Shown: positions 1 to 8,300 of the stretch, piece by piece
How positions within the stretch are numbered: position 1 is the first letter of the stretch
Layout of the letters: every line of letters begins with the position of its first letter
Source of the DNA: Candidatus Kapaibacterium sp.
GTDB lineage: Bacteria; Bacteroidota; Ignavibacteria; Kapaibacteriales; UBA2268
NCBI GenBank assembly: GCA_028691175.1
Contig: JAQUZU010000006.1
Location: forward strand, 1-29,956
Direction of reading: 5' to 3'
DNA length: 29,956 nucleotides
Notes under the pieces: generated by a model
The model's database searches: none
Seen by the model: only the letters and a program-made list of their open reading frames with translations
What the model was told of the DNA's origin: nothing
Position numbers and translations under genes: made by a program

Positions 1-367
1 GTAAGAGGTCGAGTGCTCTGGCTATAAGTTCCGAGACTTCTTTATGTTCATTGACTTTATCGTCAAATCCGATATCCAAATCATCAATATCTACAAATTT
101 CTTCTTGTATTCGCGGCGTTTGTTCAGTGCGATATTTCTGGAAACTCGCAGCAAGAATGCCGGAAGATTCCTAATTTCTCGCTTTCCGTCTTCCTTTAAA
201 AGCACCAGAAAAGTATCCTGGAAGACATCTTCCGCAAGGGCGGAATCGCTCAAAATTCTCTTACAATATGCATAAATCCGAGCTGAGTGGCGAGCGTAGA
301 TTTCTCTAAAAGCGGCTTCGCGGTATGCTTCTGCACCCATCAGCCGATAGAGTTCCTCGCTTTCCAT
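1..367 (-). CDS. ECF-type RNA polymerase sigma factor, partial (C-terminus beyond left edge)
   Basis: Reading leftward from an ATG at 367, the frame stays open to the window edge for 122 codons. The protein begins MESEELYRLMGAEAYREAAF and then shows a sigma-70 region 2: YCKRILSDSALAEDVFQDTF around residues 37-56, followed by RVSRNIALNKRREYKKKF, which matches the region 2.3/2.4 DNA-melting and -10-binding helices. Region 4 should lie outside the window. ECF factors of this size direct RNA polymerase to stress or envelope regulons. No anti-sigma gene is visible because its usual place, downstream, is off the edge. The upstream side is a 539-bp gap carrying palindromic repeats. The family call is confident; the regulon is unknown. 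Confidence 0.85.
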   Translation of the reverse strand, partial: MESEELYRLMGAEAYREAAFREIYARHSARIYAYCKRILSDSALAEDVFQDTFLVLLKEDGKREIRNLPAFLLRVSRNIALNKRREYKKKFVDIDDLDIGFDDKVNEHKEVSELIARALDLL

Positions 368-475
368 TGTTTTCAGATTTTCCACTAATTTATTCCAAAA
401 ATTTATTATATGTTTATCGTTTTTCAAAAGTTGATTTGCCGGCAATTCGAAACTTATTTTGCCTGATATTTATCA

Positions 476-519
476 ACCTTTACATATACAATATAACAAA
501 ATAAATCGATTTGTTTCAC
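476..519. repeat. Degenerate right half of the intergenic repeat
   Basis: This stretch (acctttacatatacaatata followed by a spacer and tttgtttcac) matches the right-hand part of the two full repeat units downstream with several differences. It appears to be an older, truncated copy. It lies in the 539-bp gap (368-906) between the sigma factor gene and the transglutaminase-like gene; apart from the repeats I see no gene there. Confidence 0.6.
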
Positions 520-590
520 TAAATTTAATTTTTTGTGGGAAATGTTTTTGCACTTCTTTTCGAGGCACAACCTCAATAAAAAATATTTTT

Positions 591-678
591 CGTAAAGGGA
601 GGCGCTGTGGTTCCATCGGCAACGCCTCTATTAAACCTTTACATATTCAATATACCGCGAAAATTTGATTTGTTTCAC
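591..678. repeat. Palindromic intergenic repeat, unit A (88 bp)
   Basis: This 88-bp unit recurs 153 bp downstream with two mismatches. Inside it is a nested inverted repeat: GTAAAGG (592-598) pairs with CCTTTAC (636-642), and GAGGCG (599-604) pairs with CGCCTC (623-628). Partial extra pairing continues inward to a loop near ttccat. It is not followed by a T-run, so it is not a typical rho-independent terminator. It resembles REP/ERIC-like palindromic intergenic elements. Because 153 is a multiple of three, overlapping ORFs show a repeated peptide; I regard those ORFs as artefacts. Confidence 0.85.
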
Positions 679-743
679 CTTTTCAAGGGATTATTTGTCA
701 GGGTGATGCTTTCGCGTCATAATCTCAAAACTAAAATATATTG

Positions 744-831
744 CGTAAAGGGAGGCGCTGTGGTTCCATCGGCAACGCCTCTATTAAACCTTTACATATT
801 CAATATACCGCGAAAATATGTTTTGTTTCAC
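744..831. repeat. Palindromic intergenic repeat, unit B (88 bp)
   Basis: This is the second copy of the unit at 591-678, with 86 of 88 positions the same. The nested arms lie at 745-751 with 789-795 and at 752-757 with 776-781. It sits 76 bp before the ATG of the transglutaminase-like gene, so it may lie in that gene's 5' untranslated region or next to its promoter. Confidence 0.85.
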
Positions 832-906
832 TTGAATAAATTTTTTTGCAAAATTTCTGCAGAGTGCGTTTTGCAATATTCAGCGCGTTTTTACGTTTTC
901 TAAGGA

Positions 907-1587
907 ATGAAACGACTAATTTGCATATTGATTTTTCTCTTCAGCCTCGCAGACCTCAGTGCACAAATATTCAAACAGAATTATTCCTGGCAATACGAGG
1001 GGAAAAAATATTCGACGGAACTAATTTTAAATACAAGGACTTATAACTACTACAAGCATTACGAAAAACGTTTGCTTTTCACTCGCGAACAGGTTTTCGA
1101 AAATCTCCTGACAATCAAAGATAACGATAATTTAATCCGCATGCTGTGCGAGAAACTAAAAATACTCGCCCGAAAAAATAAAATTTCGGACGACAAACTG
1201 CCCGAACTTGCCGCAGCATTTGTGCAGTATATTCCGTACGATTCGGCAAAAGCGTCGAAAATTCTCGCTGAAAAGTGGGATTCGGATACAGATCTGTATT
1301 TTCACTATGAAACATTATACCTTGGTCGCGGAGTCTGCACCGACAAAAGCATTCTGCTTGTTTCAATTTTGCAGTATTTCGGCTATGGCTCTTCTCTTGT
1401 ATTAATGAATTCCGAGCACCACGCCGCCGCCGCAATTTATTCCGACATATCCGGCATAAACAAAACGCCCTATCTCTACATCGAAACTACTGCTCCGGCG
1501 CCGATCGGATTTATTCCGAACGGAATCGACATCAGCAAGGCAGAAATTATCCGCAAGCGTACCGGAAAGATTTACGAAAAAAAATAG
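907..1587 (+). CDS. Secreted transglutaminase-like cysteine peptidase family protein
   Basis: This 226-residue protein has an N-terminal signal peptide (MKRLICILIFLFSLADLSAQ) predicted to send it to the periplasm. The central segment YLGRGVCTDKSILLVSIL carries the candidate nucleophile Cys144. It is followed by EHHAAAA (His171 or His172) and YLYIETTAPAP (Glu193), which together match the Cys-His-Asp/Glu order of bacterial transglutaminase-like domains. Such domains cleave or cross-link proteins or peptidoglycan peptides; the substrate here is unknown. The gene starts directly after an AAGGA (902-906), which is unusually close to the ATG, so the start is less certain than the domain. It is convergent with the LptG-like gene, with only 30 bp between them. 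Confidence 0.75.
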   Translation: MKRLICILIFLFSLADLSAQIFKQNYSWQYEGKKYSTELILNTRTYNYYKHYEKRLLFTREQVFENLLTIKDNDNLIRMLCEKLKILARKNKISDDKLPELAAAFVQYIPYDSAKASKILAEKWDSDTDLYFHYETLYLGRGVCTDKSILLVSILQYFGYGSSLVLMNSEHHAAAAIYSDISGINKTPYLYIETTAPAPIGFIPNGIDISKAEIIRKRTGKIYEKK

Positions 1588-1617
1588 GATTTCGAGCCAA
1601 ACACGGCGACAAGCATT

Positions 1618-2700
1618 TTATGTCTTTGTCTTTAAAATCACCGTTATCCCGACGCCGAGGAAAACAATGTTTGCAAGCCAGCCGGACAAAATCGCATTCA
1701 AATGCAACGACGAACCAACCGACTGCCCGAGTTTTGTAAATATCAGATATGTAAAAGCAACAATCATCGCGGCGGCAATCTGCACGGCAATGCCGTTCTT
1801 TTTTTTGACCGAGGCAAACGGAATAGCAAACAAAATCACGATAATATCTGCAAACGGAAACGCATAGTTTCCATAATATTCGACTTCTAACTGCGTAATA
1901 TCTTTTCCGCCCATCGCGAGAAAATCCATGTATTCGCGATATTCGTCATAAGTCATCACATCGGTGCTTTTCTGCATTTTCGCAACTTTTTTTGCGGTAA
2001 TATTGAGTTTTGTCCGCATCTCCGGAATCCGGTAATTCCGGATATTTTTGCCGGAAAAATCGCGCACAACGACATCTTTCATCACCCAATCGTGCCGAAC
2101 AGAATCATATCGCATTTCCGGTGCATTAATTCGCTTCAAAAGGCGTGGCGACTTTTCGCCGCCGGCATAATTTTCAATAGTCGTATTTCGCGCAACTCCC
2201 CCGATTATATCATAATACATAATCAGAACATTTGTTGTCGGCGAATCGCGATAATATAAATTTTGAATCGGCTTGGCATTGTCCGCACCGAGATATTGAT
2301 ACTCAATCGCATTTTTCCGTTCGTTTGCCCGCGGAACCACCCAGCCGTTAAAATAAATTTGCCCAATACTGATAAAGATACACAGCACAATAAACGGGCG
2401 CATAATGCGATAAATGCTCATTCCGCCGGATTTCATCGCGGTAATTTCATTCAAATTCGACATATTGCCGACCGAAAACAATGCGGAAACCAAAATCGCG
2501 ACCGGAGTCAGCAATTTCATGATATCGGGAAGAAAATAAAGGTAATACTTTGCAATCACGCTAAGCGAAGCTTTCGCATCAATGAAATCGTCGAGATTTT
2601 CGAGCAAATTGACCACGACGAAAATCACGCACAATCCGAAAATCGCAGCCAGCATCGTATTCACGAAGCGTTTCAGCATATATTTATTAATTAGCAGCAT
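1618..2700 (-). CDS. lptG: LPS-export ABC permease, LptF/LptG (YjgP/YjgQ) family
   Basis: This 360-residue integral membrane protein opens with the family pattern LLINKYMLKRFVNTMLAAIF. It has about three N-terminal membrane helices (roughly 12-35, 55-80, 98-115), a long periplasmic region of about 150 residues that fits the beta-jellyroll, and three C-terminal helices (about 272-358). LptF and LptG form the transmembrane part of the LptB2FG transporter that lifts lipopolysaccharide from the inner membrane to the periplasmic bridge. Length and topology match the family. LptG rather than LptF is a best guess. It starts 7 bp after the glycosyltransferase stop and is the last gene of the der-GT4-lptG operon. 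A second ATG seven codons in is an alternative start. Confidence 0.85.
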   Translation of the reverse strand: MLLINKYMLKRFVNTMLAAIFGLCVIFVVVNLLENLDDFIDAKASLSVIAKYYLYFLPDIMKLLTPVAILVSALFSVGNMSNLNEITAMKSGGMSIYRIMRPFIVLCIFISIGQIYFNGWVVPRANERKNAIEYQYLGADNAKPIQNLYYRDSPTTNVLIMYYDIIGGVARNTTIENYAGGEKSPRLLKRINAPEMRYDSVRHDWVMKDVVVRDFSGKNIRNYRIPEMRTKLNITAKKVAKMQKSTDVMTYDEYREYMDFLAMGGKDITQLEVEYYGNYAFPFADIIVILFAIPFASVKKKNGIAVQIAAAMIVAFTYLIFTKLGQSVGSSLHLNAILSGWLANIVFLGVGITVILKTKT

Positions 2701-2707
2701 TCGCGAA

Positions 2708-3826
2708 CTACTTCTTTCTGTAATTTTCGATTGTTTTTCGGCAGGCTTCGATCATCGCATCAGCAGAATAATCCCACGAAAACGATTTCGCCCATTCGAC
2801 CGCTCCGCGGCTGAGACGTTCGTTCAACTCGTGCTCGCTCAAAAGCATATACATAACGTCGGAAAGTTCCTCGATATTTCCGTATTCATAAAGCAGACCG
2901 GAAACCCCGTCTTTAACCGAATCCCGCAAGCCGGGAGAGTTTGCGCTCAGGACAGTCGTGCCGCAGGCGTTCGCCTCGATATTCGTAATTCCCCAGCCCT
3001 CTTTCATCGACGTATTCACCACGCAATGCACTTTCGATAAAATTTCCGCACGTTGCTCATCGGATACGAACCCCCAGAATTTCACTGATTTTTCGATATT
3101 CAGCTGTCGGGCAAGTCGCTCGAGATATTCGCGGAAATCGCCGCGTCCCATAATATGAAGTTTCGCGTTCGGAATTTTGTCTATAACTTTCGCAAATGCA
3201 AGAACCAGGTGATCGACCGACTTATATTTTTTCAGACGCCCGAAATACGCAACAGACGGATCGGGATATTTTTCGCAAACGCGCATCGGATATTCGGCAG
3301 GATTAATCGCATTGGTGACCATCGAGAAATCGGACGTATCAAATCCGCGCTCGCGGAATTCGTCCAGCGTGCTTTTCGAGACCACCGCAAACGGAGTTCT
3401 CCGATAAATTTTATTGAGCAGATTTTCCGAATAATATACATACGAGCCGGCAATCTTACCGGCCTGGCGGAAAATACTTTTTCCAAAAAAGTGATGGCTC
3501 AGCCCGAGAAGCGGTTTTCGAACATACAGCGGAGAGTAAAACGGAATTTTATTCACATCATCAACCACAACATCGAAATCGCGACCGGCAAATTTGCACA
3601 GATAATACGGCGGCACTACAAAATTAAAGTTGTTTCTGCCGCCAAACCGGAAAATTTCAATTCCGTCCAGTATTTCATGCTTCGGAGCACCGGCATGACG
3701 CGAGCAAAACAGCGTTACCTCGTGTCCCTTTGCGGCGACACGCTTAAAAACTTCGTGCAAATGCACTTCGGCGCCGCCGCCCAGCGGATTCAGCCAATCC
3801 TGCCAATTTATCACTAAAATTTTCAC
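2708..3826 (-). CDS. GT4-family glycosyltransferase
   Basis: This is a two-Rossmann (GT-B) retaining glycosyltransferase. The N-terminal half has KILVINWQDW and GGGAEVHLHEVF (acceptor side). The C-terminal half has VAYFGRLKKYKSVDHLVLAF and the nucleotide-sugar E-x7-E motif within KEGWGITNIEANACG. I place the start at the GTG at 3826 (372 residues) because KILVI is where the fold begins. An upstream in-frame ATG at 3868 would add 14 unlikely residues and overlap der by 34 bp. The gene follows der by 8 bp and precedes the LPS permease by 7 bp, which suggests a role in LPS or other surface glycan assembly. Donor and acceptor sugars cannot be read from the sequence. Confidence 0.85.
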   Translation of the reverse strand: MKILVINWQDWLNPLGGGAEVHLHEVFKRVAAKGHEVTLFCSRHAGAPKHEILDGIEIFRFGGRNNFNFVVPPYYLCKFAGRDFDVVVDDVNKIPFYSPLYVRKPLLGLSHHFFGKSIFRQAGKIAGSYVYYSENLLNKIYRRTPFAVVSKSTLDEFRERGFDTSDFSMVTNAINPAEYPMRVCEKYPDPSVAYFGRLKKYKSVDHLVLAFAKVIDKIPNAKLHIMGRGDFREYLERLARQLNIEKSVKFWGFVSDEQRAEILSKVHCVVNTSMKEGWGITNIEANACGTTVLSANSPGLRDSVKDGVSGLLYEYGNIEELSDVMYMLLSEHELNERLSRGAVEWAKSFSWDYSADAMIEACRKTIENYRKK

Positions 3827-3834
3827 TTGCTGCC

Positions 3835-5175
3835 CTATTTCTGTCTTGCCTCTACGATGTCTTCCCAAGAAGCATTTTTCTTACGAAATACAAATGAAAT
3901 CGGCGTGCCTTCGAAATCGAACAATTTTCGCATAGTACGCTCCATAAAGCGCTTATAAGCATCCGGAATATCTTGCGGAAAATTGCAGAAAAACGCAAAT
4001 ACCGGTGGCTCTACTCCGACCTGCGTAATGTAATTTATACGCAAATCGCGACCTTTAACTGCCGGTGGCGGAGTTTTTTCGAACTCTGCGAGGACGATAT
4101 CGTTTAGTTTATGTGTAGGAATACGGGTCTCGCGGCGGACTTTGATTTCCTTGCAGATATCAAAAATCTTCAGTAATCGCTGCTTCGTAACCGCAGAAGT
4201 ATAAATTATTGGTACATAATCATACATTTTCATATCTTCTTTAAACTTTTTCGTCAGTTTATCCGCGGTTTTCGTATCTTTTTCAACCAAATCCCATTTG
4301 TTATATACAATCACGATGCCTTTTCTGGCTTCATCGACCTGATTAATGATTTTCTTGTCTTGGTCTTCCAGCCCGCGAGTCGCATCAATAACGACAACCG
4401 CGACATCGCAACGGTCAATCGCGCGGGCAGTTCTCATAATCGAATAAAACTCGACGTTTTCGCTGACTTGCGCTCTGCGGCGAAGTCCGGCGGTATCGAT
4501 CAGCAGGATTTCGTCGCCGTAATATTTTACGGTTGAATCGATTGCGTCGCGCGTCGTTCCGGCAATATCAGTTACAATCGAGCGTTCCTTGCCGGTTAAA
4601 GCATTGGTAATGCTGGACTTGCCTACGTTCGGTCTGCCGACTATTGCGAGTTTCAGTCGAGTATCGTTTGCTTCGTCGTCTATTCCGACAATCGGCTCGA
4701 CCGCCTGGTCCAGGAAATCGCCGGTAGAGCGTCCGTTCATTGCCGAAACCGGATACGGTTCTCCAAGCCCTAACTTGTGGAATTCAAAGGAGTTAGCATC
4801 TAAATTCGCGTTATCGCACTTATTAACAACCAGCGTTACCGGTTTATTCGAACGGCGGAGAATTTTTGCAATATCTTCGTCGAAAGGCGTTACGCCATCG
4901 CGTCCGTCGCATACAAAAATAATCGAATCGGCATCATCAATTGCAATATATGCCTGCTCGCGAATTGCTTTTTCGATCATATTTTCGCTGCCCGGCACAA
5001 AACCGCCGGTATCAATCAGCATAAAATGTTTGCCGTTCCATTCTGTTTGCCCGTAAATTCTGTCGCGAGTTACGCCCGGAACGTTTTCGACTATTGCTTC
5101 TTTTCGTCCGATTATTCTGTTAAAAAGCGTAGATTTGCCGACGTTTGGTCTGCCGACTATTGCTATCAAGTCCAT
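3835..5175 (-). CDS. der: Ribosome-associated GTPase Der (EngA)
   Basis: This 446-residue protein has two tandem GTPase domains. Domain 1 has GRPNVGKS at 8-15, DTGG at 55-58 and NKCD at 118-121. Domain 2 has GRPNVGKSS from 180, then LIDTAGLRRRA and YNKWDL. The C-terminal KH-like domain, which contacts 23S rRNA, occupies roughly 350-446. Der is essential in most bacteria for late assembly of the 50S subunit. Length, order and motifs all match. It starts with the ATG at 5175 and leads the der-GT4-lptG operon; the 176-bp AT-rich gap upstream presumably holds its promoter. Confidence 0.97.
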   Translation of the reverse strand: MDLIAIVGRPNVGKSTLFNRIIGRKEAIVENVPGVTRDRIYGQTEWNGKHFMLIDTGGFVPGSENMIEKAIREQAYIAIDDADSIIFVCDGRDGVTPFDEDIAKILRRSNKPVTLVVNKCDNANLDANSFEFHKLGLGEPYPVSAMNGRSTGDFLDQAVEPIVGIDDEANDTRLKLAIVGRPNVGKSSITNALTGKERSIVTDIAGTTRDAIDSTVKYYGDEILLIDTAGLRRRAQVSENVEFYSIMRTARAIDRCDVAVVVIDATRGLEDQDKKIINQVDEARKGIVIVYNKWDLVEKDTKTADKLTKKFKEDMKMYDYVPIIYTSAVTKQRLLKIFDICKEIKVRRETRIPTHKLNDIVLAEFEKTPPPAVKGRDLRINYITQVGVEPPVFAFFCNFPQDIPDAYKRFMERTMRKLFDFEGTPISFVFRKKNASWEDIVEARQK

Positions 5176-5351
5176 ATTTATCTTTCTATATTATATTTAT
5201 CATTTATTTGGGTGCGTTCATTGCCTTGAACACAAGCACAAATCTGCGATTTCAGACATTTCCGCATTACATAACTGATCTGATTTTTTTTACACACGCA
5301 ATACCGATAATACTACGTGAATAATAGAGACGAATTTTATTAAAAATTATT

Positions 5352-8300
5352 TTACCAGCTACCGCCAAACTTCAATTTAATTTCCCACTCCTTTTGGTTC
5401 TTATTGATAGTGGTTTGCTGCGTGTTGGTCGAGTGCGAAATCTGCCAGACGATATTGTTCAGATAATTCGGATGCAAAACAATGTCCATCGGAATATCAA
5501 GGCTGAACTCGCTATTATTCGTTATATCGTTCAAATCGCCACCTATTCGCCACTGAACATTATCGAAAAGTTTGCCTGAAACCTTTATTCGGGCATCTTG
5601 CCAGTTGTTTCCGTTGCCCATGTCGATTTCTGCGGACTCGATATTTCCGGTTCCGCCGAGCAATTCGGTCATCGTTTTCGAGAACGCCGCCGAAAGTCCG
5701 CTCATGCCGAGGCTGCCGAACTCGGAGCCTCCGCTTGTCGATGTGCCGGCTTCGATTTCGGTTTTAGTTCTGCCGAGTACAATCAAAAACAGTGCGTCCT
5801 GGCTGATTTGAGTTGAATCGCCTTTTGCCTCCTCGCCGTCCATTTCGTAGCTGAATTTTATGGACGGATTCGAAAATGCTCCGGTCATATATAGATATAC
5901 TTTAAATTCGCGCGCTTTATCGTTCACATAATTTTTGCCGGTATATGTCGCCGTCAAATCAAGCAACGGATTACTGACCGTCCCGAACGGAAAACTGATT
6001 TTCCCCTGCGTGTCGAATTGCTTTGCGTAGGTCAGTTTCGAGCCGTCAAGCAGTTGAATTTCGCCATTCAGTTTCATATCCGATTTTGTATCATAAAAGA
6101 AATTCAGCGGAATAGTCGAGTTAGAGGTTCCGATTTTCGCGACCAGCATACCGAAAACTCCCAGATCCATCTTCAGCATAATCGGATTTAATACGCGGAA
6201 ATTCATATTCATCGTAATATTATCGGCAATGTCGGTATAGGTAACCTTCTCATCGATTGTCGCATTGATGGTATCGATTTCGCCGGCGAACTTTTCTGCC
6301 GGATCTTTCATTTCGGAATACAAAGTGTCGTTCGTCGTATTATCAATAACATTATAATATATGCGGTTATTGTTGTCGTGTTTGAGAACTTTATACAAAA
6401 TGCGCGATTGTGCGGAATTATTCATTGTCATCTGCGGCATAAAAAGCGAGCCTCTAATTATATTTACGTCGCCGGTAATATCGAGATAACTCAAATTTCC
6501 ATTTACTTTTAGCGGATTTTCGCCGGTAGAAACCAGCAGATTTCCATAAATCATCGGCAATGCTTTCGCAGAGTTTTTGTTCAAAACGAGCAATCCCTTC
6601 GAACTAAGCGAGAAATCAAATCCTTTAATATCGAAGCCGTCGAGATCAATTTTTCCGCTTAATTCTGCCGAACCGTTTTTATAGTCTTTTGCGTCATTAA
6701 ATATTTTCGTATCATGTAGTTCGACCGACTCATTATTAAATACAATTTGCGACTTTCCGGAATAATGTACATTGTTTGCATCGAGAATAAAATCAAAATT
6801 CGGCAAATCGAGTCGTCCGCTATAGTTCAAATGTTCCAAGTCCTTGCCTTCGACCGAGATATTCATTTTCACGGAGCCGTTCAATTTCGTAATTGCCGGA
6901 ATAAATGGCGAAACCACCGCAAGCGGCAGCGAATCGCTCTCCAATGCAACAGAAATTTCGCCGGGAACCTCGGTTTGCACGTCCGCAGCGGTACTGTCCG
7001 AAAAATCGAGGGACAGATCCATCGGAAACGAGCGGATATCTATTTTGAACAAATTCGTCCGCAGCACAGCGTCGGACAAAGTTCCGTAACCGCTTGCTTT
7101 TTTATTCGAGTAGTCGAAATTGAAGTCGAAAATGCCGGTTTTTATTTTGTTAACCCAAATATTTCCGGTATGAATATTCGCCGACAAAGTCGGATTTGCG
7201 AGTTTTCCGTTTGCAGTCGCGGAAATTGACTCGATATTTCCATCGACCATTTCAAGGCTGTTTGTGCCGAATTTTTGCATAAGCGAATCTATGTTTCGCA
7301 GATTAATCGAATTCAGCCGAATGCTTAAATTGTCAAATTCAGTCATTGTCGCACCGCCGGAGACATCAATCCGCATACCTTTTGTCTCCAGCAGACTTAG
7401 TCTGTTAATGTCAATTTTGCCGTTTTCGAGTTTAAAATCAATCATTTCGTCGTTGCTCAAGCATAGTTCGTTCATATAATCGAACTGCAGCCAGTCGCTC
7501 TGCAACTTCATAGCCATATCGTCAAAAATTATTTTGCCGGAGTTTCCTGCAGCCATGTCGCCATTGATATTCACAGTTACGCGGTATTGAATGCTGTCCT
7601 CGCTGATATCGAGAGTGGCGTCCGGCTCGATGATTTTCAAATCATCCATATAAAAGCCGCCAAGACGATCCGTCGTAAGATTTACCTTGCACTTTTCGAG
7701 ATTAAATATGCCGTCTTCGGAAATTATTCGGATATCCGAGGCGAAATACGTGTTTTTAAGCAGCAATTTCAGCGAATCCGCTTCATAAGTAAAATTTCGG
7801 ACATTGAATTTTTTTATGTCGATATCGGTCATTTGCGGGGTAATTTCCGCCGAAAGATCGACGTCTGCATTTGCAAATATTTTTTGTCCGTCGAGGAACG
7901 CATTCACGATGTTTATGTCTTTGATTTCTCCCACAAGGTCGAACTTCGCGGGATACATTTGCCCGCGATATTTCTCCGGCACAAAGTTTCGATCTTCGAG
8001 CTGTCCCATTTTGTTAAAGACAAGATTCGCCCAGAGTTCGCCCTGCGAGGCTCCAAACTCGCTAATCGCACCGATGTTGAATTGTCCGTTCAAATCAAGA
8101 TTCAATATTTCCGATTCAATATGAATTTTTTTCGAAACCGAATCGGCAGTATTTACATCTACATTAATTGAAAACGGAAATTCGGAACGATCGTGGAAAA
8201 CCAAATCCAAAACATCGATTTTCGCATTGGCGCGCATTTTGTCCGGATCAAAACCATATCCGGCGGCGGAAATCGAAGCCGAGCAATATTCCGGTGCGTA

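Noticed and set aside
591..831. CRISPR array
   Set aside because: Only two full copies with an internal palindrome and a long period; no short repeats with regular spacers and no cas genes.
459..903. Open frames encoding a repeated peptide (GGAVVPSATPLLNLYIFNIP twice)
   Set aside because: The repetition comes from the 153-bp DNA repeat, which is a multiple of three. The unit is a palindrome in a divergent intergenic gap and the peptides resemble no protein.
3155..3817. Plus-strand ORF of 220 codons opposite the first glycosyltransferase
   Set aside because: It is a frame shadow of a clear GT4 gene on the minus strand.
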